A stretch of 64,000 bases of DNA from Herpomyces periplanetae (lineage: Eukaryota > Ascomycota > Laboulbeniomycetes > Herpomycetales > Herpomycetaceae). Below are positions 21,625 through 31,229 of this stretch, piece after piece. The stretch is from the NCBI GenBank assembly GCA_009733715.1, contig WMKJ01000058.1, forward strand, positions 1 through 64,000, in the 5' to 3' direction. Positions within the stretch are counted from its first letter, which is position 1. Each line of letters begins with the position of its first letter. Position numbers and translations under genes: made by a program. The notes below the pieces were generated by a model. It made no database searches. It was not told where the DNA came from and saw nothing but the letters and a program-made list of their open reading frames with translations.

Positions 21625-24600
21625 ATGTTTGAAGGCTTATTAGCCAATTTATTAAATCGCTTTCTGGGTCTTTATATACGAAACTTTGATGCTAAACAGT
21701 TAAACATTGGAATATGGTCAGGTGATGTACAACTTCGTGATTTGCAATTGCGTCGTGAAGCTTTAGATCAATTACGCCTACCTTTGAACGTTATTGGTGG
21801 TCACATTGGTCAGTTAACTTTACAAATATCTTGGGCCAACTTACGAAACCGACCCGTACAAATACGTATACAAGATGTATTTTTACTTGTTACCACGAGA
21901 ATTGATGCCCCTTACGATGCTGATGACGAGGAGGCTCGAGCTCATGCCGTTAAAATGAAACGTTTGGATAACGCTGAATTACTCAAAGAACGTTCACTAA
22001 ATGATAGCGTTTCCAGTGTTGAACAGCAACAGTCTCAAAGTTTCGCTGCGAGTCTAGCCACTGCCATTGTCGATAATATCCAGGTTTCCGTTTCCAATAT
22101 TCACGTTCGTTATGAGGACGCTATTTCATGTCCTGGGCATCCCTTCGCTCTTGGTATAACCCTTGATAACTTTAATATCGCCAGTACCGATGATAACTGG
22201 TTTCCCACATTTATTCAAAGTGCTTCAAACATTATGCATAAACTTATCAGTTTGGAATCCCTTTCAATTTATTGGGACACCGACGCAAGCCTATTAAGCT
22301 CTGGTGGGTCGTCGGATGAGGATGATAAATTAACTTCTTCGCCTACATCAACCAATACTGTGTCTGGGGATAAAACATCATCAGATGTTGACTCATCACT
22401 TCTCGAAACGTTGCGTAACCTTTCGCTTGATCGTGAAAAGCAGAGTGGCGCTGAACATACCTATCTCCTTACCCCTATAACTGGTCATGCGGGTTTTGAA
22501 ATATGCAAAGTCAGACAGGCTGGTCGTGCCCGATTGAAGACGGAATTAATTTTTGATGAAATTGGCTTTGTTCTCAAGGACACACAGTATCGAGACGCAC
22601 TAATGTTAATTGACTCTTTACACTATTTCAATCGCCATCAAAAATTTCGCAAGTTTGCCCCCCCGAAACGACCGTTGGAAGATCCTGCCGCTTGGATGCG
22701 TTTCGTAATTCGGGTGGTCTTAGATCGAGTTCACGAAAAACATCGTCGTTGGTCGTGGGATTATTTTCGTGAAAGACGTGATGCTCGTCGTCGTTACGTT
22801 GATATTTGTATGAAACGAAAACGTGGTTTGGTCTTAAATGCCGAAGAAGAGGCAGATGCTGATGCTATAGAACGACGTTACTCGTATGAGGATCTTAGCT
22901 TTTGGCGATCATTAGCACGGTATACATTAAAGAAGGAAAATAACTGCACTGTTAAACTGGCTCCCAAGCCAACTTGGTTTCAGTGGATTCGCGGAGCGGG
23001 CATTTCGTCGTCGACTGTATCGAACAATACTCCGGAGGAAGTACCAAGCCAAATGACAGAGGAACAGCGAAAAAAGTTATACGAAGTTATAGAATGGGAT
23101 GAAAAACAGAGTTTGACCGATTCAATTGAGACACCACGGGAGCATGTTCAAATTGAAGCAAATATGCAATTGAAGACGGGAAGTTTAAAATTACAACGTG
23201 AATGTGGTAGTGATCAAATTGGTTCGGACATTGTCCAATTACTTTTCGATGTGTTCAAAGCTCAACTCTTAGTGCACCCGGATTCTTTACTGTTTAACTG
23301 CTCGCTGGACGGGCTACGACTATACGATGGGACGACGCCGGGCAGTTTGTTTCCCCAAATTATCTCGTTCAAGCCACTTCCCGTACCTGATAGCAAACAG
23401 GGAACCGACATGCGAAACACTCCTGTTGTGGAACCTGAGACAGAATTGTCAACGGAAGGGTTAGACTTTCCTGCAGTATTTCACGATGCCCAAGATGAAA
23501 TGACGAATATTAGTGAGGTTGGCTCGGTTAAACCTTTATTTGAGTTAACGGTGGAAAAAAATCCTCTTGATAATGATGCAGACACAGCGTTAACGATGAA
23601 ATTGCGTGGCATGGAAATTGTGTATAATCGACAGTTTGTGGAAGAGGTTTACCGATTTTTCGAACCACCAGAAAGACACATGGAATCTATTGGAGCTTTA
23701 ATAGAAACAGCAGAGGCAACGGTTGAAGGCCTCCGAATGTTCACACGAGCAGGGCTAGAATTTGCTTTGGAAGAGCATAAAACTGTTGACGCTCGGTTAG
23801 ATGTCCAAGCACCACTTATTATAATACCGGATAGCGTACTGGAGAAGAGCTCACAGTGCCTAATTATTGATGCTGGCCATGTTAACTTACGCAGTAAATT
23901 AGCGGACAAACAAACGTTACAAGAAGTACAAAATAAGCAAAAAAAAGTGTATACGGAAGGAGACTATCAACGTTTAGAAGAGCTGATGTACGATAAATTT
24001 TTGATAAAAGTGGAATCTATACAAGTTTTATTAGGAACATCAGTTGAAGATACACGGCGAGCACTTTGTGGAAATGATCGAGTGGAATGGAGAATAATAG
24101 ATAGAATTGACATGGACTTTACATTTGACGTGTGCATCATACAAAAAGTGTCTGATTTGACGAAGTGTCGAGTTGCAGGGCATTTACCCATGCTTCATGT
24201 TTGCATGTCGGATCGCAAGCTGAAAGATTTGATACAATTGGCTGAGAGCGCAGCACCGGTATTCGCAAGAAATGAAATTTCGGCGAATATTAAAGATGAT
24301 GAGGAAGGGAGTGGGCAGAGTGACGGGGAGCCAAGGCGAGATGATAGTATTATTGGGCAAGGGGGATTTTGGGGAGGTGATGAAATTTCACTTATTTCAG
24401 CCGAGGAAGAGGGAGATGGTAGGGAGAGTAGCCCAAGTAAAAGTAGCATTGACGGCATGGACAATAGGATTAACGGGCATTCAAAGGGACGTTTAAGTCA
24501 AGGGATACTAGACGTTACATTTACAGCGGACAAGTTACAAGGTTCTGTATTCCGTGAGAATGAGCATGAACAAAAATTAATGGCGGAACTTGTTGCGGAG

Positions 24601-27600
24601 CGATTTGTACTTAAAACCGTTGTACGAGAGTTTGATACAGGAACGGAAGTACGATTGGGTAGTTTTACAATACGGGATTGTTTAGAACCTGTAAGAACAT
24701 CGGGGGATTTAGGCAACATTGTTTGGTCGGAGACCAAAGGACACATAGATGAACCGTCAGGGGATCTCTTGCAGATTAACTTGGTATGGGTTAGTAGTAG
24801 TTCACCCGAACTGGGGGGACGATATGAGGGAGTTAATATACACTTGGATGTTACAGTGTCGACGATATACGTAGTGTTTACAAGTCAAACGGTATTAACT
24901 TTATACGATTTTATACTGAAGACGTTTACAGAAGTGAATACACGGGATTTAGATATGGGGCGCAAGTTAATTCCTCGTAGTAAAATTAACGAAGTGGGAG
25001 ATGAGAGGGTTAGGAAGAATGGGGAATGGAAAATTCGAGTTAAAGCAGTTTTGAAAGAGATTGGAATAATCTTGAATGATGATGGGCAACGTTTAGCTAC
25101 ACTACGATTAAGTTCAGCGGATGTTAATTTCTTTTGGTGTAGCTATGGTATGGAATTGAGATCTAGACTGGGTAACCTGTCACTGGTAAATGATATGAAT
25201 GGTGTTGAAGGTACAGCAGAGGGCGATGGTAGATTTAGACAGCTAATATGCATACAAGGGGAAGAATTGGCTGACATTCGGTATGAAGCGAATAGTGGAC
25301 AAGATGGGAATTGGGACAGTAAAGTGTACCTACGGGCAGGATCGGTGAAGTGTCACTTTGTAAGTGAAGCGATTCAGCGGATTGTGGAATTTTTGGTGAG
25401 ATTTGGACGGATGCAAGCGTTATTGAATGCAGCGAGAATGGCAGCCGTGCATGGGGCAAGTCATATGCAAGAAGGGGCTAGTCGATTACTCTTTGACCTA
25501 GTGATACGGACACCGATAGTTGTGTTTCCGGATGTTAAGGAAGGGCAGAATGGAATGGTAAAGAGTTGCTTGACATTGTACGTGGGAGAGATATTTGCAC
25601 GAAATCGCCTTGAACATCACAATGAAGCTGAACCGACTAGTATGGTTAATCGGGTTGAAGCTGGTGTACGGAATACAAGAGCAGTTTGGCATGGACGAGT
25701 GTGGAAAGAAGTTGAGACGATGGAAATGTTGAAAAAGGTTGATGTTAACTTTGATATTAAGTATGAGATTAGGGGGGAAGGGATAATTGATGTGAAGGGA
25801 AGTGTATCGAATGCGAATTTGCGAATAGCACCGGTTCAGGCACGATTTATCATGGAATTGCTGGTCAATGTTCCGGGGGCACTACTCTTGGGGGGTAAGA
25901 ATGGAGAGCCTAAGGAAGAGGATAAAGAAGAGAAGAAGGATGAAATTGGGCGGGTTACGATGCGAGTAGGATCAGTTATGGGACAAGCGGGAATTGAGTT
26001 ATTGGAGAGGAATGAAAGTTTGGCGAAATTTTCTCTGAATAAAATAGAAATAGTTTATGAAATGCACGAAGATGGCAAGCATAGTGTGGATTACTGGATT
26101 GGATGGTATATGATTGAAGATACGCGACCACAGGGTATTAATAAATTTCGGCGGGTTATGCGAGTGGAAGATGAGGGAGATAGTCGACAATTTAAGGGCA
26201 AAGTGGAGTATGATGATGGTGGAATAGTGTGCGATGTAGAGGTGACAAATCCGCGGGTGATATTCGCTATGGATCATTTGTATGGATTATGGAGGTATTA
26301 TTATGATGTGATGTGGGGAGTTGGTAAAGAGGATGGAAGTAAAGTTGTGAGGATTGAAGGAGGAGGATGGGACGTTTGGGTACGAGTTAAGATTGATAAG
26401 GGAGAAATGGCGGTACTTGATAATCCAGCGATGGAAAATACGGAGGCAATTGTACTGCGAAGTGAGTTTATGGAGGTTGAGTGGAAGGGGAGTAAAGGAA
26501 GGTTGCAAATGGAAAAGGTTGGCATGTTTTTATGTCGAATTGAAGAGTTTGATAAAACGGGGCAACGAATTTTGGATGACTTTGGGATTCAAGGGGAGAT
26601 TGATATGATCGAAGGAGAGGAAAGGAGTTTGTTTAACGTGAGATGGAAGCTTGATACATTAACGATGAGGGTGTCTTTGAGGGATATTTTATTGGCGATG
26701 CAGATTGCTAATCGGGCGAGTGAAATTGTGGGAAATAGTGGAGTTTATGGGGAAGGCGAGAGTGCCATGGATGGTAAAGAGGGAAGAATGGTGGAAGGAA
26801 ATGGAACTGGCATGGGAGAGGGAGAAGAGGGGGAGGAAGAAATGAGGGTGGAAATAGATGGGTTAAGAGCAGCAGTCATGGGAGATTCACATGAATTAGC
26901 CATGATGGATGTGTGTACGAAAAAGTTTTGCGTACAAGTGATGAATTGGCGGGGTGGAGGGATCCGGGTTGAAACAGGGATAGACATGTGGATAAACGTA
27001 TTTAGCTTTTCCAAATCTGCGTGGGAACCGTTAATGGAAGCGTGGCATGTGGAAGTGAAGGGATGGAAGCGTGAGGAGCAAAATGGAGAAATAGTGATGG
27101 ATATTTATTCGGATAAAGTAATGGAGGTTACGATTACGAATGAAATGGTTGAATTGGGAATTAAAACTATGATGTGGTGGCAAAGGATGGACAAAGGATT
27201 GCTAACGAAACCACGAGGATCGGGGAAACCGTTTAAACTACAAAATTGGACGGGTTATGACATGAAGGTATGGAGTAGTAATTCGGGGGAAAAAGATCGA
27301 AAAGCTATTGGGATTAAGGATGGAGAAGAGATGGAATGGGAGTTTGGAGAGGGAAGAAGGTGGGGGGGGGAGAGAATAAGGAATTCAGAGGGAACGGGGG
27401 TGTTGGGAACGGAATTGAAGGAGAGTGGATTTAGGAAAGTAGAGCGAATTTGCCTGGGGGGCGAAGGGAAAAAGTTGTATAGATTGGAGGGATTGGATTG
27501 TGGAAAAGTTCAACATTATATGTTGGTTGAAAATATTCTGGGAGAGGATAATGTTAAACGAGTAACATTTGAATCACCGTTAAGGGTAGAGAATAAGACG

Positions 27601-30600
27601 GGGCATGAGATTGAAATTGGAGTATTGAATGAACAAGAAGGTTTACTGGTACGTATAGTGAGAATAAAATCAAATGAGGAGAGGAGTTTACCAGTTGGAC
27701 AAGCTACGTATTCAGGAAAGATGGTGATACGATGGTATAAAGGGAAGGGGAAGTTTGGATGGAGTACAGCGTATTTTTCATGGAGGGATTTAGTGAAAGT
27801 TGAACAGAGGGTTGAATGTGAAGAATGTGGAGAGGGAGTTTTAGGGGAGGGGAATGCAAGGTTCTTTTATCAATTATGCGGAGTTAAAGAAGGGGGGTGT
27901 ATAGAGTATCCGTATATGAGAATACAAGTATGGGCGCCGTTGAAGATGGAGAATATGTTACCGTATGATATTGAAGTTACGGTCTATGATAAACAATCAC
28001 AATGGAGAGAAAAACGGGAGATTATTGGATATGGAGGAGTAGTTTGGATGCATTCAGTTGATGTTAAACATTTGATAATGATACAAGTTAACATTAAAAG
28101 TATTAGGTATAGACAAAGTCAATTTGCGGTTATTAATGAGGGAGAAAATGGTAGATTGGATGACAATATGGAAGTGGATTCATTGATCAAAGTTTTAGAT
28201 ATTGAAGGGGGAAAATTGGGAATAAATTTACAATATGATGAACTAGCAAGGGAAAGTGGAGGTTTGCATATACGATTATTTGCATCGTTTATCATAATTA
28301 ACAAGACTGGATATACGCTTGAGATCCGAAATAAGAGTAATTCAGCAGTAACAGTAGTAGGGAAAGATGAACAAACTGTGATGATAGGGGAAGGGGAAGA
28401 GAATGCGAATGAAAGGTGGTTAGTTCGGATTGAAGGGTCAAAATGGAGTAGTAGTGAGAATTGGATGGCGTTTGGAGGATGTTGGGAGACAAGAGTAGAG
28501 AGTGAGCAAGGATTGGAAGAGATGAGATTTTCCGTGAGTATTGGAGAAATGGAGGATTCAAGGATAAAGTATTCAAGAGCTGTATTAATTGAACCAAGAT
28601 TAAGCGTGCGAAATAATCTTGAGAGTGTATTATGGATAAGACAAACCGGGAGTACGAGGATATGGAAAGTGAATTCACGGGAAGAGAGTGGAGTACAATG
28701 GATCAGACAATGTGAAAAGTTGGAATTATCAATTAGTTTAGGGGGAGGGAATTGGACCAGAGGCTTTGAAATGGAGAATGTTGGACTTTTATACGTTAAA
28801 GTTGAAGAAGATTGCCCGGAAGAAGTAGAAGCGCAATCGGGAACGAAACCTCCCTCGGCATCCTCCACTCGGCCCCATCCTCGGCTCCTCCGCGTCGAAA
28901 GCCGAATCGAACTCCGCCGAATCGTCCTCGACATCACCGACTCCAGCCACACCTGGCCCTACGCAATCCACAATACATCAAGCCACACCGTCGTCTTCTA
29001 CCAGAAACCAGACACCGCCACCCACGCCAAGCTCCTGCGGTACCGCTTACCTCAGCACTCGGCGATGCCGTTTTCGTGGGATTATCCCGCGGAGAAACTC
29101 CGGGTGTTGGTGGTGACGTGTGGAGGGATGCGGTGTGACGTCATGCTGGATGAGATAGGGTCGACTTGTGTATTGGGACCGGCAGCCGGGGCTCCTCCCG
29201 CCGATGGTTCGGCCCATCGTCATATCATTCGTGGGGAAGTCCTGGTTCGTGATTCTGCCATCGTTCTTCTTCTATCAGATATTAAACTTCCTCCTCCTTC
29301 GTCTTCCCTCTCCTGTCTTCCTTCTACCCCTACTCCGCCAAAACTCTTTTCGCTAAACTTGTCTATAAAAGGTATCGCTGCAAGCCTCGTCGATAATGCC
29401 ATTCTTCAAGAAATTCTCTACTTCAGTCTCTCGGATATCTCTTTATCATACAATATCTTTCCCCGCCATGAAACGTACCTTTTATCCATTGATCAATTTC
29501 AATTGGACAATCAACTATTTTCCCCCATCTTTCCCATCGTTCTATACCCAACCTCATCTTCCTCTTCTCCCTCCTCTTCCTCCAACAACCCTTCTACCAC
29601 TAACCGTCCCCTCCTCGAATTGTCCCTCGCTCGCATCAAATCTAAAATTCAAGCCCAGTTCATCCACGTTAAACAACTCTCTCTGCGCTTTCAACCAATT
29701 TCAATTGAACTTGATGAAGACTTTATCTTTTCCCTTTTTCAATTCACCCGTGGTCCTCTTCAATTTTGGCTAGACTACCAAGCTAAACTTGCTCGTCCCC
29801 TGGCATCCGATTCCCTACTCAACCAAATATTCTTCTTCGAATACCTAAAAATTTATACAGTTCAAGTACACTTTTCGTTCGTCCGCACAGATCGTATCAA
29901 TTCTATACATCATCATCACCCTCTTGCTTCCCCTTCTAACCCTTTCTTCCTCCTTCTTTTAAACATCCTCACCATGTCAATCGGAAACGTTAATAATGCT
30001 CGCATCCGTTACAATCCTCTTATCCTACAAAATATACGCATATCCTTATCATCTCTATATGCTAACGTTAAATCTCATTACTTTGCCGAAACTTTCCGTC
30101 AAGTCTACCTTTTACTAGGTTCCGCTGATTTCTTAGGAAATCCCGTTGGTCTCTTCCAAACCGTGGGCTCGGGTCTTTTCGATATCCTCTATCAGCCCTA
30201 CCACAACTCTATTGTTAATCATCGACCTCGTGAGCTTGGGGTTGACATTGCAAAAGGAGCCTCCAGTTTTGTTAAAAAAAGTGTATACGGCCTCAGTGAT
30301 AGTATGGCAAAGATAACCAACAGCTTTAGCAAAGGCTTAGCCGTTGCAACCCTGGATAAAGACTTTCAAAACCAACGTACCATTAATCGTGTTCACAATC
30401 GTCCAAAACATGCTTTGACCGCCCTCGCTAGTGGTGGAAATGTACTAGCCAATAGTGTTCTGAGTGGTATCGAAGGTTTAGCTCGTCATCCTATTCAAGG
30501 TGCCCAAAAAGACGGTGTCTCGGGTTTTATGAAAGGTGTAGGCAAGGGAGTTTTGGGTCTGGCTACTAAACCTGCCATTGGTGCCTTTGATTTAGCCTCT

Positions 30601-31071
30601 ACCATGGCCGAAGGTGTTCGCAATACTACTACCGTTTTCGATCATGATGATACTGCTTTGCATCGTAGACGTGTACCGCGTTTCATAGATCAAGATCGTA
30701 TTGTTCGACCCTACAATCCCCGTTCCGCCTACGGTCAACTTTCTCTTAAATCCCTCGATAATGGCAAATTTGCTTCTCAAGCGTACCTTTCCCATCTTGA
30801 TCTGTCCGATTTAAACACTACCATTTTTATAACTTACGAAGCTATTATTTCCGCTCGTACCAAACGTCTCACTAGTCAATGGGTCTTACCCCTTAGCCAT
30901 ATTCATACTATCACCAAACAGGTTGACGGTATTAATATTCAGTTAAAAGGTAGTGCCGCCGGTCCCTTCATCCCCGTCCACAGTAATATACTAAAGAATT
31001 GGCTCTACGACCAAATTTCTGTTGCCGTGCGCGCATTTAATGATCGACTTGACGAGCAGGCTCCTCCTTGA
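21625..31071 (+). CDS. VPS13: Lipid-transfer protein Vps13
   Basis: 3148 residues without an intron, nearly the length of budding-yeast Vps13. The start MFEGLLANLLNRFLG is the classic chorein N terminus; the frame is open 21 bases further upstream without an ATG. Order: chorein/extended chorein (1 to about 350), long repeating beta-rich groove segments, a Vps13 adaptor-binding (VAB/SHR-BD) region about 1980-2450, then the C-terminal ATG2_C-like helices (KGASSFVKKSVYGLSDSM, about 2870) and a PH-like end (about 3060-3148). Vps13 is a bridge-like phospholipid channel at ER, mitochondrial, vacuolar and prospore-membrane contacts. Odd: the coding strand is purine-loaded from about 24 kb to 28.85 kb, then flips abruptly to pyrimidine-rich without breaking the frame. 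The 277-codon antisense frame at 28119-28952 is a shadow. The gene converges with the PhoD-like gene (158 bp between stops). Confidence 0.95.
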   Translation: MFEGLLANLLNRFLGLYIRNFDAKQLNIGIWSGDVQLRDLQLRREALDQLRLPLNVIGGHIGQLTLQISWANLRNRPVQIRIQDVFLLVTTRIDAPYDADDEEARAHAVKMKRLDNAELLKERSLNDSVSSVEQQQSQSFAASLATAIVDNIQVSVSNIHVRYEDAISCPGHPFALGITLDNFNIASTDDNWFPTFIQSASNIMHKLISLESLSIYWDTDASLLSSGGSSDEDDKLTSSPTSTNTVSGDKTSSDVDSSLLETLRNLSLDREKQSGAEHTYLLTPITGHAGFEICKVRQAGRARLKTELIFDEIGFVLKDTQYRDALMLIDSLHYFNRHQKFRKFAPPKRPLEDPAAWMRFVIRVVLDRVHEKHRRWSWDYFRERRDARRRYVDICMKRKRGLVLNAEEEADADAIERRYSYEDLSFWRSLARYTLKKENNCTVKLAPKPTWFQWIRGAGISSSTVSNNTPEEVPSQMTEEQRKKLYEVIEWDEKQSLTDSIETPREHVQIEANMQLKTGSLKLQRECGSDQIGSDIVQLLFDVFKAQLLVHPDSLLFNCSLDGLRLYDGTTPGSLFPQIISFKPLPVPDSKQGTDMRNTPVVEPETELSTEGLDFPAVFHDAQDEMTNISEVGSVKPLFELTVEKNPLDNDADTALTMKLRGMEIVYNRQFVEEVYRFFEPPERHMESIGALIETAEATVEGLRMFTRAGLEFALEEHKTVDARLDVQAPLIIIPDSVLEKSSQCLIIDAGHVNLRSKLADKQTLQEVQNKQKKVYTEGDYQRLEELMYDKFLIKVESIQVLLGTSVEDTRRALCGNDRVEWRIIDRIDMDFTFDVCIIQKVSDLTKCRVAGHLPMLHVCMSDRKLKDLIQLAESAAPVFARNEISANIKDDEEGSGQSDGEPRRDDSIIGQGGFWGGDEISLISAEEEGDGRESSPSKSSIDGMDNRINGHSKGRLSQGILDVTFTADKLQGSVFRENEHEQKLMAELVAERFVLKTVVREFDTGTEVRLGSFTIRDCLEPVRTSGDLGNIVWSETKGHIDEPSGDLLQINLVWVSSSSPELGGRYEGVNIHLDVTVSTIYVVFTSQTVLTLYDFILKTFTEVNTRDLDMGRKLIPRSKINEVGDERVRKNGEWKIRVKAVLKEIGIILNDDGQRLATLRLSSADVNFFWCSYGMELRSRLGNLSLVNDMNGVEGTAEGDGRFRQLICIQGEELADIRYEANSGQDGNWDSKVYLRAGSVKCHFVSEAIQRIVEFLVRFGRMQALLNAARMAAVHGASHMQEGASRLLFDLVIRTPIVVFPDVKEGQNGMVKSCLTLYVGEIFARNRLEHHNEAEPTSMVNRVEAGVRNTRAVWHGRVWKEVETMEMLKKVDVNFDIKYEIRGEGIIDVKGSVSNANLRIAPVQARFIMELLVNVPGALLLGGKNGEPKEEDKEEKKDEIGRVTMRVGSVMGQAGIELLERNESLAKFSLNKIEIVYEMHEDGKHSVDYWIGWYMIEDTRPQGINKFRRVMRVEDEGDSRQFKGKVEYDDGGIVCDVEVTNPRVIFAMDHLYGLWRYYYDVMWGVGKEDGSKVVRIEGGGWDVWVRVKIDKGEMAVLDNPAMENTEAIVLRSEFMEVEWKGSKGRLQMEKVGMFLCRIEEFDKTGQRILDDFGIQGEIDMIEGEERSLFNVRWKLDTLTMRVSLRDILLAMQIANRASEIVGNSGVYGEGESAMDGKEGRMVEGNGTGMGEGEEGEEEMRVEIDGLRAAVMGDSHELAMMDVCTKKFCVQVMNWRGGGIRVETGIDMWINVFSFSKSAWEPLMEAWHVEVKGWKREEQNGEIVMDIYSDKVMEVTITNEMVELGIKTMMWWQRMDKGLLTKPRGSGKPFKLQNWTGYDMKVWSSNSGEKDRKAIGIKDGEEMEWEFGEGRRWGGERIRNSEGTGVLGTELKESGFRKVERICLGGEGKKLYRLEGLDCGKVQHYMLVENILGEDNVKRVTFESPLRVENKTGHEIEIGVLNEQEGLLVRIVRIKSNEERSLPVGQATYSGKMVIRWYKGKGKFGWSTAYFSWRDLVKVEQRVECEECGEGVLGEGNARFFYQLCGVKEGGCIEYPYMRIQVWAPLKMENMLPYDIEVTVYDKQSQWREKREIIGYGGVVWMHSVDVKHLIMIQVNIKSIRYRQSQFAVINEGENGRLDDNMEVDSLIKVLDIEGGKLGINLQYDELARESGGLHIRLFASFIIINKTGYTLEIRNKSNSAVTVVGKDEQTVMIGEGEENANERWLVRIEGSKWSSSENWMAFGGCWETRVESEQGLEEMRFSVSIGEMEDSRIKYSRAVLIEPRLSVRNNLESVLWIRQTGSTRIWKVNSREESGVQWIRQCEKLELSISLGGGNWTRGFEMENVGLLYVKVEEDCPEEVEAQSGTKPPSASSTRPHPRLLRVESRIELRRIVLDITDSSHTWPYAIHNTSSHTVVFYQKPDTATHAKLLRYRLPQHSAMPFSWDYPAEKLRVLVVTCGGMRCDVMLDEIGSTCVLGPAAGAPPADGSAHRHIIRGEVLVRDSAIVLLLSDIKLPPPSSSLSCLPSTPTPPKLFSLNLSIKGIAASLVDNAILQEILYFSLSDISLSYNIFPRHETYLLSIDQFQLDNQLFSPIFPIVLYPTSSSSSPSSSSNNPSTTNRPLLELSLARIKSKIQAQFIHVKQLSLRFQPISIELDEDFIFSLFQFTRGPLQFWLDYQAKLARPLASDSLLNQIFFFEYLKIYTVQVHFSFVRTDRINSIHHHHPLASPSNPFFLLLLNILTMSIGNVNNARIRYNPLILQNIRISLSSLYANVKSHYFAETFRQVYLLLGSADFLGNPVGLFQTVGSGLFDILYQPYHNSIVNHRPRELGVDIAKGASSFVKKSVYGLSDSMAKITNSFSKGLAVATLDKDFQNQRTINRVHNRPKHALTALASGGNVLANSVLSGIEGLARHPIQGAQKDGVSGFMKGVGKGVLGLATKPAIGAFDLASTMAEGVRNTTTVFDHDDTALHRRRVPRFIDQDRIVRPYNPRSAYGQLSLKSLDNGKFASQAYLSHLDLSDLNTTIFITYEAIISARTKRLTSQWVLPLSHIHTITKQVDGINIQLKGSAAGPFIPVHSNILKNWLYDQISVAVRAFNDRLDEQAPP

Positions 31072-31229
31072 ATTCCTTCTTCATTGGTGTATATAATGTT
31101 TAGATGCGAGTGTCAGTGTGTATATATGCCGCATGATACTGTATTATTACAAGAAGTAGACAAGCGTGTGCGAATTTGCAAAACTACGCCCAGCCAATTT
31201 GAACAAACTACTCTCTTCCGCCGTCAACA

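Noticed and set aside
28119-28952. 277-codon open frame on the minus strand
   Set aside because: It is antisense to VPS13 in a region where purine loading of the sense strand removes stop codons from the other strand. It has no family resemblance.
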